Below, in pieces: positions 34,200 to 43,221 of a stretch of 48,401 nt of DNA; position 1 is the stretch's first letter; the number at the start of each line of letters is the position of its first letter. The notes under the pieces were generated by a model. That model was not told where the DNA came from, searched no databases, and was given only the letters and a program-made list of their open reading frames with translations. Both the position numbers and the translations under genes were made by a program. Source of the DNA: Chloracidobacterium sp. CP2_5A (GTDB lineage: Bacteria; Acidobacteriota; Blastocatellia; Chloracidobacteriales; Chloracidobacteriaceae); NCBI GenBank assembly GCA_002254845.1, contig NKPT01000024.1, forward strand, positions 1-48,401, given 5' to 3'.

Positions 34200-34469
34200 G
34201 GCGAAAAGACCTTTTCCGTATCGTTTTTGACGCTGTGAAACTAAACCAAACGGGCGCGTCTGAAAACCGCGCCGGGCTTGGAAAAAAAAAGCGCGCGGAA
34301 AACGCCATTTCAAGCGGCAGGGAAGTTCAAGCGTTCAGGGAGTCCGCGCCGATGATCGGCGCCGAGCCGCCTGCGGCCGCGGCTGTTCAGCGGGTTGACC
34401 TTTCGCTACTGTAGTCCGCGCCGGCGCTTGGTTCCAGTCGAAAAGCGCCGGCGGGGACGCTTTTTTCTC

Positions 34470-36362
34470 ATGAGTCAGCCTGACGACGAAGCGCTTGGCA
34501 AAGCCTATGATCGCCTCCTAGTCAAGCGATTATTGACCTACCTCAAGCCTTATCGCGGGCGGGTGGCGCTGGCCATTCCCCTCATCGCCTTCACGTCCGG
34601 CTTTGAGCTGTTGGCGCTCAACCTGACGATGGCGGCGGTGGACCTCTTTCTGCTGCCGCTGGACTCCAGCCAGCTTAGGGCCTTTCCGCGCCTGCTGTCC
34701 GCCAGCTTCGAGCGCTTGGGCTGGCAGCCGTCGCCGCTGGATGGCGTGAGCTTGATTGGCGGCCTGTATCTGGGGCTGATGCTGGTCGTCTTCGGGCTGA
34801 CCTATTGGCAAACCGCGCTGCTCAACGAGACAGGGCAACTCGTGATGTATGACCTGCGCCGCGAGCTGTTCGCCAAGTTCCAGCGGCTGCCGCTCAGCTA
34901 TTACGACCGGACGCCCATCGGGCGCATGACGACGCGCCTGACCTCTGACGTGGACGCCCTCAATGAGCTGTTCACCTCGGGCTTCGTGACGCTGTTGAGC
35001 GATATCGTCGCGCTGGTCGGCATTCTCGGCTTTCTTTTCTTGATCAACTGGAGGCTGGCGCTCGCGAGCCTGGTGGTCGTGCCGCTGCTGACGGCGGTGA
35101 CGGCCTGGTTTCGGGTCAACGCCACGCGGACGTATCGCGAAGTCCGAACCCGGCTAGCCCGCATCAACGCCTTTTTGCAAGAGCATCTAGCGGGAATGGC
35201 GACAGTGCAGTTGTTCAACCGCGAGGGCCGCGAGCTGCGCGCCTTCGAAGCCATCAACGACGCGCACCGCCGCGTCAACATCGAGACCATTTTCTACTAC
35301 GCCGTGTTTTATCCGGCGATTGGCTTTGTCAGCAATGTCGGCGTGGCCCTGGTGATTTGGCACGGCGGCGGACAGGTCTTGACCGGCGCGCTTTCGCTTG
35401 GGGCGCTCATTTTCTTCGTCCAGGCGATGCAGCGGTTTTACGAGCCAATTCAAGACATCAGCGAGAAATACAACATCCTGCAAGCGGCCATGGCGGCGGC
35501 GGAGCGGATCTTCAAAGTGTTGGATGAGCCGCTGGTCATCGCCTCGCCGCCCGCGCCGAAAAAGCCGACCGTTCAGCGCGGCGAAATCGAGTTTCGGGGC
35601 GTATGGTTCGCCTACAAGGGCGAGGACTGGGTGTTGCGGGACGTATCGTTTCGCGTTGCGCCGGGGCAAACCGTCGCTCTTGTCGGCGCAACGGGCGCGG
35701 GGAAGACGTCCATCACCAGCTTGCTGATGCGCTTTTATGACGCGCAGCGCGGGCAAATTTTGATTGACGGCGTGGACGTTCGGGAGTTCGACCTCCGCGA
35801 GCTCCGGCGCTACTTCGGCGTCGTGTTGCAGGATCCGACGCTCTTTGCCGGAACTATTGCCGATAACCTCCGCCTGGGCGCGACCGACATTAGCGAGGAG
35901 CGCCTCCGGGCCGCCGCGCGGGAAGCGCGGGCTGACGACTTCATTCGCCGCTTGCCCGGCGGCTATCAGGCCGAGGTCAAGGAACGGGGCGCGACCTTGT
36001 CCGTCGGGCAGAAGCAGCTCATCGCCTTGGCGCGGGCGCTGGCCTTCAATCCGCGGATTCTCATTCTCGACGAGGCTACGGCCAGCATTGATAGCGAAAC
36101 CGAGGCTTTGATCCAGTCGGCCGTGGAGCGGCTGCTGGTTGGGCGGACGTGCGTCGTCATCGCGCATCGGCTGTCCACCGTCCGCCGGGCGGATTGCATT
36201 ATCGTGATGCACCGGGGCGAGATTCGTGAAATGGGCGCGCATCGCGAGCTGGTGTCCCGCCCGGAAGGCATCTATCGTCGGCTGTATGAGTTGCAATACC
36301 GTGCCGCGCCGCCGCGCCCCGAGAATCCGGCGCGGCAGGCGGCGGCGCATAGCCCGCGGTGA
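34470..36362 (+). CDS. ABC exporter, fused membrane and ATPase domains (MsbA/multidrug type)
   Basis: 630-residue half-transporter. The membrane domain covers about residues 20-335, with six predicted segments and QRLPLSYYDRTPIGRMTTRL in the first intracellular loop. The ATPase domain (about 370-600) has Walker A GATGAGKTS, Q-loop VVLQDPTLF, signature LSVGQKQ (Val where LSGGQ has Gly), Walker B ILILDEATAS and H-loop IAHRLS. It is expected to work as a dimer exporting lipid or drug-like substrates; the substrate is unknown. ATG 34470 was chosen because the upstream extension is basic and not family-like. It stands alone between the divergent prfB and the convergent giant kinase gene. Confidence 0.9.
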   Translation: MSQPDDEALGKAYDRLLVKRLLTYLKPYRGRVALAIPLIAFTSGFELLALNLTMAAVDLFLLPLDSSQLRAFPRLLSASFERLGWQPSPLDGVSLIGGLYLGLMLVVFGLTYWQTALLNETGQLVMYDLRRELFAKFQRLPLSYYDRTPIGRMTTRLTSDVDALNELFTSGFVTLLSDIVALVGILGFLFLINWRLALASLVVVPLLTAVTAWFRVNATRTYREVRTRLARINAFLQEHLAGMATVQLFNREGRELRAFEAINDAHRRVNIETIFYYAVFYPAIGFVSNVGVALVIWHGGGQVLTGALSLGALIFFVQAMQRFYEPIQDISEKYNILQAAMAAAERIFKVLDEPLVIASPPAPKKPTVQRGEIEFRGVWFAYKGEDWVLRDVSFRVAPGQTVALVGATGAGKTSITSLLMRFYDAQRGQILIDGVDVREFDLRELRRYFGVVLQDPTLFAGTIADNLRLGATDISEERLRAAAREARADDFIRRLPGGYQAEVKERGATLSVGQKQLIALARALAFNPRILILDEATASIDSETEALIQSAVERLLVGRTCVVIAHRLSTVRRADCIIVMHRGEIREMGAHRELVSRPEGIYRRLYELQYRAAPPRPENPARQAAAHSPR

Positions 36363-36401
36363 AACTGGGGGCCATCTTTGGCGATCTCAGCCAGGCCGCC
36401 G

Positions 36402-39400
36402 CTACGCCTTTGCGGAAAGCGCGCTGAGCTGAAGGCGGATGCCGATGAGCGTCACGTCGTCGCGTTGCGGCTCATCCGCCTGGTGTTGGTCCAGGACTTG
36501 CTCAAGCCGCTGTCGCTGCACGGGAAGCGGCTGCGAGGACAGCTCGTGCAGCGTCCGCTTCAGGGCGAGCGAGCCGTAGCGCTTTCCGAGCGGGTTATTT
36601 TGGTCGGCGAAGCCGTCGGAGCTCAGATAAAGCATCGTCCCTGGCGGCAGATGAAGCCGATGCTCGGCAAAGCCCCGCTGCTTGACGCGACTCCCGACGC
36701 CGCCCCGCTCGCCGCGGATCTCGCGGAGCGCGCCGCCTTCAGCCACGTACAGCGGACGCCCCGCGCCGGCGAACGTCACGCCGCCGGCGGGATCAAACCG
36801 ACATAGGACAAGATCCATTCCATCCCGTTGCGCGTCGCGGCGGGCGTCATGGCGTAACGCCGCGCGGATGCCGCTGTCGAGCGCGGCGAGAATGTCCGCC
36901 GGCGATTCGATCCCGCGCTCAATGACAATCTGGTTGAGCAGCTCGTTGCCGATCATCGCCATCAGCGCGCCGGGAACGCCATGGCCGGTGCAGTCCGCGA
37001 CAGCTAGCCAGCGAGTTTCGCAAGGGCCGGCGCGCCCCGCTTCGCGGCGACAGTGCAGCCAATAAAAGTCGCCGGAGACGATGCCGCGCGGCCGCCAAAG
37101 AACAAAATGCTCCGCAAAGGCTTGGGCGAGCTCTTCCGCAGTCGGCAGGATGGCGCGCTGAATGCGCTCGGCGTAGCGCAGCCCGTCTAGAATTTCGCTG
37201 GTCGTTTGCTCCAGTTGGCGGTTTTTTTCGGACAGCTCTTCCGTCCGCTGCCGAACCTTCTCTTCAAGGCTGGCGTACAGGCGGGCGTTTTCCAGCGATA
37301 CCGCGGCCTGGGCGGCCAGAAGGGTCAGCGCCTCGCGCCGCTGCGGGCTGAAAGCGTTGGCGACCGACTGATTTTCGAGGCACACGATGGCGCGCATCCG
37401 CCCGCAGTGTTGAACTGGCAGGCACATCACCGACTTCAGCCCCGACGCCCGGACGTAGGGGTCTTGCCCAAACTCGGCCGACTCGGCGGCGTCCGCCAGC
37501 AGCACGCCTTCGCCGGTTCGTAAAACGAACTTGATCACGCTCAGCGGCAGCGACGAGGCTTCGTCGAGCGGGCGCGGCAACCGCGTCGCGGCCGCTGGGT
37601 CGTGAACGTCGCGCTCGGCCTCGACGAGCCAGCCGCCATCCTCGCGCGGGAGAATGAGGGCGCCCCGCGTCGCCCCGGCATTTTCCAGCGCGATGCGCAG
37701 AAGCGCGTCCAGCAGCCGCTCCTGGACGATTTCGCCCGCCAGGACATTCGCCGCCTTCATCACGCTGGCGAAGTCGAAGTTGCCGGCGTCAGTCGTGGTG
37801 TCGCTCGTCACGCCAAACGCCGTCAGCGTCGAGCGCTTGCCCGTGGAGCGTAGCGCGTCGCCCTCGCTCAGGAGCGCGCCGAACGCCTCATCAAGTTGCC
37901 GCACCTTTTCCGTCGCGCCCCACCGCGCGTAGGCGCGACGCGCGTCGGCGGCGTACGCGCGGGCAATCTTGACCCGCCCCTGGTCAAGGAAAAATCGCGC
38001 GGCGCATTCATTCGCCAAGCCCTCCTCGTGGATAAAGCCATTCTCGCGGGCGGCGGCAATCGCCCGGTCGTAAGCGTCCAGCGCCGCGGCGACATCGCTC
38101 CGGACAGCCGCGATTTCAGCGTCCATCAGGTGGAGCTTCTGGGCGTAGTTGGCTGGGGCCAGCGCCGCCCACTGCGCCATCTGCCGGCGCGCGCCCTCCA
38201 GCCAGCCCCGCATGGCATCGGCCTCGGCCGCGCCCATCATTCCGGCGCGCAACAGCGCCAGGCGGGCGAGCGCGCCAAACAGATACGCATTCGGTTGCAG
38301 GCAGGACGACTGCAAGCCAGTCATGTTGTTTTCGCAGTTGATGGATTGCTCATAGGCGCGCTGGTAGTCGCCAAACAAATACGCTAGCTTCAGGCGCAGG
38401 TAGGCGAGCGTGCCGAGCGTGCCTTTGTCGCCCGTCGCGGCGACGGCAGCGTCATCCATCTCCTGACCGCTTTCGCCCCACGTCACCTCGAGCGGATGAT
38501 CGGTTTTGACGCGCAGGTTGCGGATGTAAGAAAGGCACAGGTTGTTGGTTAGGTAATTGCGTTCCTGCCGGAGCGCGCGGATGGCGTCGCGGCGCGCCGT
38601 GGCGTCGCGCTCCAGCGCGTCGAGCGGCTGGCCGATGAAGATGCCAACCCAGGTGATGGCCAGCAGCGCTGTTGAGGCAAACTCCAGATCGCCCGACTCC
38701 GCGCCTTCCCGGTAGGCCGCGAGGAGCGGCTCGATGGCCGTCCGCGCTGGCTCGCGCCAAATGTGCAGAAAGAAGTAGTACGAAGTCAGCGTTCGGGCGC
38801 GCCCCTCGCTGGAAGGCAGGCGATCGAGCAGTTGCAGCGCGAGCCTGCCGAGAGCATAGCCTTGCTCCGGATTCATAAAGCCGCCGCTGACGACCAGCCC
38901 CAATGCCGCAAAGGCGGACGCCGCCAAGCTGTTGACGCCCTGCCGGAGGACCAGCTCCACCCGCTGGAGCGCAACCAGCGCGAACAGGGCGCTGTCGCTT
39001 AGAAAGGCCGGGACGGACATCCGGTAGAGCAAGCGCGCCGCCGCCAGCGCCTGCGGGTCGGTCATGTCGGGGAGCGCCGGAATAGCGGCGAGGTCAAGGG
39101 GCGCGAGGCGCGATTTGACGCGCTCCCAGACCGCGCCAATGTCGGCTGGCGACGTCCGCTCCGGCAGGTCAACGCCAAGCTGTCGCAAGGCGGCGCGGGC
39201 ATGTTCCAGCGCGTCATGGAAGCGATATTCGGCCGAGTAAGCCAGGATGGCGATCTCATGAGCCGGCAGCGCGTCGGTCGGCGACTGGGCAAGATGCAGA
39301 GCCGCCTGGGCGAGTTCCTGGGCGAGCTGGGGGTTGGCGCTGAAAAAGGCCGCCTCGGCCGCTTCCGCGCGGAGACGAAGCGCAAGCGCATCCTGGCTTG

Positions 39401-41768
39401 GCTGCGGATCGTCGCCGAGCAGGTCAAGGCCAACGCGCAGATACGCTAACGCCGGGGCGAAGGCGGCGGCGGCTTTGGCGGCGCGTCCGGCATGCAGGTT
39501 GAGATGAGCCAGCTCTTCGCGCTCGGCCGCGTTGGCATGCCGGCGCCCGCGATTGAGATGGTTGACGATGTCAAACAGGCGCGGCGCGTCGAAGCTGAGC
39601 GCTGAAACGTCCGCCCCGCTCGGCTGCGAGGCGGCAAGCAAGCGCCGCCCGATGCGCCAGTGGCGCGCTTGACGCTCTTCCTCGGTCGCCAGCTCGTAGG
39701 CCGCCTGCTGAATCCGGTCATGGACAAAGTGAAAACGGGACGCGGGGCGACCGGGCGCGGCTTCGCCTAAAACAAGATCAGCCTCCGCGCCGGCTTCCAA
39801 CGCCGCCTGGACGCTCGGCAAGTCAGTTTCGGCGGCCAAGGCGACCTGCGCCGTATCAAACTCATTTCCAAGACAGGCGGCCGCATGCAACGCCCGCTGC
39901 GTTTCGAGCGGGCAGCGATGAAGCTTTTCGATAAGAAACGTCACCACGTTATCCGTCAGGTTGGCGGCGGCGATGCCGGCCAGATTGGCCGTCCAGCCCT
40001 GTCCGGGCTGAAAGGTCAGCCAGCCGTCGGCGGCGAGCCGTTCCAGAAGCTCCCGCGCGAAGAACGGATTGCCGCCGGTTTTCCGGTAAACGATTGCCGC
40101 GACGGCCGCTGCGTCCGGGGACTGGCCCAGCGCCGCCGCCGTAAGCTCGGTCAGGCTGTCCAGGCTAAGCGGCGACAGCGTCACGTACGTCATGGGCAGG
40201 CCGGCCCTTCGGATAGCGTCAAGCGTGAGCAAGAGCGGATGGCCGTCCCCCGCTTCCTGGTCGCGGTACGCCAAAATGATGAGCGACTGAGCTTTTTGCT
40301 GGTTGCGCGCCAGACTCGCCAGAAGGTCGAGCGAAGCCGCGTCAGCCCATTGCGCGTCGTCCAAAAACAGCGCCAGCGGACGCTGCCGAGCGGCAAAAAC
40401 GCCCAAAAGCGCTTCAAACGCCTGCTCAAGGCGATGACGCGCTTCAAGGGCTGGAATTGCAAGCGCCGGCGTCGCTTCGCCGCCAACCAGGAGCGCCAGC
40501 TCCGGGATGATCGGAATCAGGGCGGCGGCGAATGCGCCCAGACCTTCGGACAAGTCCGCGCGCCAGGCTTCCAGCTCGGCGTCGCTGCGCGCAAGAAGCT
40601 GGCGGACGAGCTGCCGAAACGCCGCGCTGATGCCTGAGTAGGGCGTGTCGTTCCGCAGTTGGTCATATTTGCCGGCGATGAAAAAGCCGCGCCGCGCCGT
40701 CACGGGCGCGTGAAGCTCGGCAACGAGCGCGCTTTTGCCGATGCCTGACATGCCGGAGATGACCACCATTTCGCGCTTGAACCGGCAAGCGCGGTCAAAA
40801 GCCTGGCGCAGGAGGCTAATTTCGCGCTCGCGCCCGTACAGCCGCTTGGGAACGACCAGCGTTGCCGCGTCGCGCTGCCCTAGCGGGAACGGACTGATGA
40901 CCGGCTCGCCGCCTCGCTGCAGTTGGCGCAGGCACTCCTCCAAGTCGGCGCGCGCGCCGGCCGCCGTCTGGTAGCGATCATCCGGCGACTTCGCCAGCAG
41001 CTTGTTCGCGATGTCCGAGAGCGCTTCGGGCACGCGCCGGTCGCGCTGGCGCGCCGGCGGCGGCGGGAGCGCCAGATGCGCATGGATCATTTCCAGCGCG
41101 TCGTCCGATTGAAACGGCAAGACCCCGGTCAGCAGCTCATAGAGCAAAACGCCGAAGGAGTACAGGTCGGCGCGCGCGTCAACGGCGCAGCTCAGGCGTC
41201 CGGTTTGCTCCGGCGCCGTGTAAGCCAGCGTTCCTTCAAAGGTATCGTCCGCGCCGTGCCGGGTTGCGATGCGCCGCGCGCGCGCCGCAATGCCGAAATC
41301 TATGAGCTTGACTTGTCTGGTTGCGCGGTTGATGACGACATTTGATGGGTTGACATCCTTGTGCAGCATGCCGGCCGCGTGAACGGCGTCCAGCCCGTCA
41401 AGAATGGCGATGGCGATTGTCAAGCGCTCGGCGATCGGCAAGTCCGTGTAGGACGCCGCCGCGTAGCGCAGCGCCTGGCCGCCAAAGTCCTCCAGGATGA
41501 GCGTCGGGCGATGGCCCGTGCGCGTCAGCTCGTAAGCGCGGATGATTGGCGCGCGCTCGCCAAACCGCGCCGCCAACGTCGTCAGCAGCGACCACTCATG
41601 CTCATAGCGTAGCGCGAGCGCCGCCGGCGGGACGGCTTCCACGGTCGTCTTGAGAATGACTGAGTTGCCGGTTTCCACATGCCGCGCCCGAAGCGCGAGC
41701 GTCCGGTCGCTGCGATAGAGATCTGAAGCAATCACGTAGCCCGGCGGCGCGCAATCGTAAGCCAACAT
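36402..41768 (-). CDS. Giant trifunctional Ser/Thr kinase, AAA-type ATPase, GAF and SpoIIE-type phosphatase protein
   Basis: 1788 residues counted from ATG 41768; a TTG 69 bases upstream is an alternative. Kinase domain (about 10-285): VILK gives the ATP Lys near 40, catalytic loop HKDVNPSNVVIN near 136 and DFG near 157, so it appears active. Next comes a predicted-ATPase/ORC-like domain: YGREREISLL, P-loop SGMSGIGKS near 340, Walker B LALFLDDAQWAD and sensor-like YRKTGGNPFFARELLE. A long TPR-like helical region follows (about 680-1290), then a GAF domain (about 1320-1490), a short coiled coil and a SpoIIE/PP2C phosphatase (about 1540-1786: RPRGIVSGDFYW, ADCTGHGVPGALMAMIGNELL). The design suggests opposing phosphorylation in one chain, probably feeding an anti-sigma-antagonist pathway. 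No regulator target is adjacent. Confidence 0.93.
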   Translation of the reverse strand: MLAYDCAPPGYVIASDLYRSDRTLALRARHVETGNSVILKTTVEAVPPAALALRYEHEWSLLTTLAARFGERAPIIRAYELTRTGHRPTLILEDFGGQALRYAAASYTDLPIAERLTIAIAILDGLDAVHAAGMLHKDVNPSNVVINRATRQVKLIDFGIAARARRIATRHGADDTFEGTLAYTAPEQTGRLSCAVDARADLYSFGVLLYELLTGVLPFQSDDALEMIHAHLALPPPPARQRDRRVPEALSDIANKLLAKSPDDRYQTAAGARADLEECLRQLQRGGEPVISPFPLGQRDAATLVVPKRLYGREREISLLRQAFDRACRFKREMVVISGMSGIGKSALVAELHAPVTARRGFFIAGKYDQLRNDTPYSGISAAFRQLVRQLLARSDAELEAWRADLSEGLGAFAAALIPIIPELALLVGGEATPALAIPALEARHRLEQAFEALLGVFAARQRPLALFLDDAQWADAASLDLLASLARNQQKAQSLIILAYRDQEAGDGHPLLLTLDAIRRAGLPMTYVTLSPLSLDSLTELTAAALGQSPDAAAVAAIVYRKTGGNPFFARELLERLAADGWLTFQPGQGWTANLAGIAAANLTDNVVTFLIEKLHRCPLETQRALHAAACLGNEFDTAQVALAAETDLPSVQAALEAGAEADLVLGEAAPGRPASRFHFVHDRIQQAAYELATEEERQARHWRIGRRLLAASQPSGADVSALSFDAPRLFDIVNHLNRGRRHANAAEREELAHLNLHAGRAAKAAAAFAPALAYLRVGLDLLGDDPQPSQDALALRLRAEAAEAAFFSANPQLAQELAQAALHLAQSPTDALPAHEIAILAYSAEYRFHDALEHARAALRQLGVDLPERTSPADIGAVWERVKSRLAPLDLAAIPALPDMTDPQALAAARLLYRMSVPAFLSDSALFALVALQRVELVLRQGVNSLAASAFAALGLVVSGGFMNPEQGYALGRLALQLLDRLPSSEGRARTLTSYYFFLHIWREPARTAIEPLLAAYREGAESGDLEFASTALLAITWVGIFIGQPLDALERDATARRDAIRALRQERNYLTNNLCLSYIRNLRVKTDHPLEVTWGESGQEMDDAAVAATGDKGTLGTLAYLRLKLAYLFGDYQRAYEQSINCENNMTGLQSSCLQPNAYLFGALARLALLRAGMMGAAEADAMRGWLEGARRQMAQWAALAPANYAQKLHLMDAEIAAVRSDVAAALDAYDRAIAAARENGFIHEEGLANECAARFFLDQGRVKIARAYAADARRAYARWGATEKVRQLDEAFGALLSEGDALRSTGKRSTLTAFGVTSDTTTDAGNFDFASVMKAANVLAGEIVQERLLDALLRIALENAGATRGALILPREDGGWLVEAERDVHDPAAATRLPRPLDEASSLPLSVIKFVLRTGEGVLLADAAESAEFGQDPYVRASGLKSVMCLPVQHCGRMRAIVCLENQSVANAFSPQRREALTLLAAQAAVSLENARLYASLEEKVRQRTEELSEKNRQLEQTTSEILDGLRYAERIQRAILPTAEELAQAFAEHFVLWRPRGIVSGDFYWLHCRREAGRAGPCETRWLAVADCTGHGVPGALMAMIGNELLNQIVIERGIESPADILAALDSGIRAALRHDARRDAQRDGMDLVLCRFDPAGGVTFAGAGRPLYVAEGGALREIRGERGGVGSRVKQRGFAEHRLHLPPGTMLYLSSDGFADQNNPLGKRYGSLALKRTLHELSSQPLPVQRQRLEQVLDQHQADEPQRDDVTLIGIRLQLSALSAKA

Positions 41769-42122
41769 ATCCTCTTGTTCGACAGTAAGCGGTGGATTGC
41801 GCCAGTGTACGCTTTCGTCCAGCCAAAAAACAGCCAAGCTTGATTAGCCTAGGGCCTTATTCGGCAAGCGTTGTCCTGCCGTCGCGCGCCGCCGAGGGCG
41901 CGCCGGCGGCGCAGGCCTGAGGCGGTCGAATGTCGGAAGGCCGGGCGCGCTAGTCAGCCCCGCTCCAAAGCGCGCTCCAAAGCGCGAGCTGATTCGCGAG
42001 CGCGAGCTGATTCGCGGCGCGAGCGACTGCTTTCCATGCGCTTTCCATGTGCTGGAGCGCTTGAGTATAGTGCCGGCCCTTGGCAACGCGGATTCCTGAA
42101 TGAGAAAGAAGAGGCTGCGCCG
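41769..42122. other. Divergent intergenic region packed with short tandem duplications
   Basis: No supported gene. Three different tandem duplications sit side by side at 41961-41984, 41982-42017 and 42029-42050. They lie between the giant kinase gene and the 42123 gene. Promoters for both directions must be here, but no clear consensus boxes are visible. Confidence 0.5.
41961..42050. repeat. Cluster of three short tandem duplications
   Basis: CGCTCCAAAGCG twice (41961-41972, 41973-41984). An 18-bp unit starting GCGCGAGCTGATTCGCG twice (41982-41999, 42000-42017; one mismatch). GCTTTCCATG plus one base twice (42029-42039, 42040-42050; one mismatch). They are unrelated in sequence but adjacent, which points to a local duplication process. 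Confidence 0.88.
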
Positions 42123-42593
42123 ATGGCTACCCCTGAAGACGCTCAACTGATTCTGAAGCTATATGAGTTGCGCCGCGAGCCGGTGATGCGCGAGGCGCGG
42201 GACTTTGTCGCTTTCAAGTTTTTCCCCGAATCGGCTCAGGACATCAAAGACCTGCTTTTTGATAAGCGCAATCCGGCGCATGGCGCGTACTGGCGGCAGG
42301 TGACGACCTACTGGGACATGGCCGCCGCGCTCGTCAACCACGGAACCCTTGACGAGGCGCTGTTTTTCGACGTCAACACGGAGTGCTTCGCCGTGTTTGC
42401 CAAAATCGAGCCTTTTCTGCCGGAGCTGCGCGAGATGTTCGGCCCGTGGTACATGGTCAACCTGGAAAAGCTTATCTGCCGCTACCCAAACTATGGCGAG
42501 CGCTTGGCGGGCTTACGGACGCGGCTTAAGCTGTATGGCGAGGCCTACAAAGCCAGGAAGACCCGCGGCTTTCATCCTGAAGAGGAGTGGTGA
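42123..42593 (+). CDS. Conserved-looking hypothetical protein
   Basis: 156-residue soluble protein that I do not recognise with confidence. It is rich in helices and aromatic residues: LILKLYELRREPVMREARDF, YWRQVTTYWDMAAALVNHG, LREMFGPWYMVNLEKLICRY and RTRLKLYGEAYKARK. This looks like a small all-helical fold, not low-complexity noise. ATG 42123 has AAGAGG about ten bases upstream. The peroxiredoxin-like gene follows after 27 bp, suggesting co-transcription, but no functional link can be stated. Confidence 0.75.
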   Translation: MATPEDAQLILKLYELRREPVMREARDFVAFKFFPESAQDIKDLLFDKRNPAHGAYWRQVTTYWDMAAALVNHGTLDEALFFDVNTECFAVFAKIEPFLPELREMFGPWYMVNLEKLICRYPNYGERLAGLRTRLKLYGEAYKARKTRGFHPEEEW

Positions 42594-42620
42594 CAGCCTG
42601 CGCGAAGGCGGGCGCGAGCT

Positions 42621-43145
42621 ATGAACATCGCCAAAATTCTGGAGCTCCCGTTCAAGGGCAACTTCATCCCCTATCCGAGCCGGTCGCTGGTCGAGGTTGG
42701 GCAGCCCGCGCCAGACTTCACGTTGCCCGACACGCAGGGGCGGCCGTTGACGCTGTCGGCGATTGAGCCGCGGTGGTGTCTGCTTTACCTGACGCGCATC
42801 GTGGATCGCGGCTTCATCTGACCATTCTGCTACCCGCGACTGGTCGAGTTGCGCGAACGATATGCGGAGTTTCAGTCCAAGGAGGCGGAAGTCGTGGTTG
42901 TGACGACGACGGATGTTCCCACGTCAAAGCTCATCGCGGAGGATTTGGCCCTGCCGTACCCGCTGTTGAGCGACCCGGGCTGGGCGGTTTTCAAGGGCTA
43001 CGGCGCGGGCGCGGCGCTCGGCGCGCCGTTGCCGGCGGAGTTTTTGATTGACGGCAGCGGTCGAGTCGTCGCACGTTACCTCTGCGACCTTGTGCCAAAT
43101 CACCCGCCGCTTGACGCGACGCTGGCGCGGATACCGGCGCGCTAA
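42621..43145 (+). CDS. Peroxiredoxin-like redoxin with in-frame UGA at the active-site cysteine: candidate selenoprotein
   Basis: A single 175-codon frame interrupted only by TGA at 42819-42821 (codon 67). Before it: NIAKILELPFKGNFIPYPSR, VGQPAPDFTLPDTQGRPLTL (the AhpC/TSA-fold opening) and WCLLYLTRIVDRGFI. After it, in the same frame: PFCYPRLVELRERYAEFQ, VVVVTTTDVPTSKLIAEDLA, LPYPLLSDPGWAVFKGYGAG and AEFLIDGSGRVVARYL. Related redoxins have a CPxC motif at this place, so the UGA stands exactly where the peroxidatic Cys belongs, giving U-P-F-C. A SECIS-like hairpin starts 13 bases downstream. Selenocysteine insertion is the favoured reading. The alternative is a Cys codon mutated to TGA, plausible in a window with other broken genes. 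No selA, selB, selC or selD is in the window. Confidence 0.62.
42835..42853 (+). promoter_or_regulatory. SECIS-like hairpin downstream of the in-frame UGA
   Basis: CGCGAC (42835-42840) pairs with GTTGCG (42848-42853; one G-U pair) around the 7-base loop TGGTCGA. The loop begins 20 bases after the UGA, inside the window used by bacterial SECIS elements, and carries G among its first two bases. The GGUC in the loop also occurs in the apical loop of the E. coli fdhF element. The stem is short, so chance is possible. Confidence 0.45.
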
Positions 43146-43221
43146 AACAGTCATCTTCGCTCGTCGCTGACCTGACCATCTTTTGATGACGGAGGCCCGG
43201 ACGGGGAGGCAGGACTGGTCA

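Noticed and set aside
41961-42050. Short repeats as a CRISPR array or attachment sites
   Set aside because: The units are contiguous, unrelated to each other and have no spacers; no integrase is nearby.
42621-42821. The redoxin region as two separate genes (66 codons and a downstream gene starting near 42849)
   Set aside because: Both halves are in one frame and together make one complete redoxin domain; a start at 42849 would lack the active-site motif.
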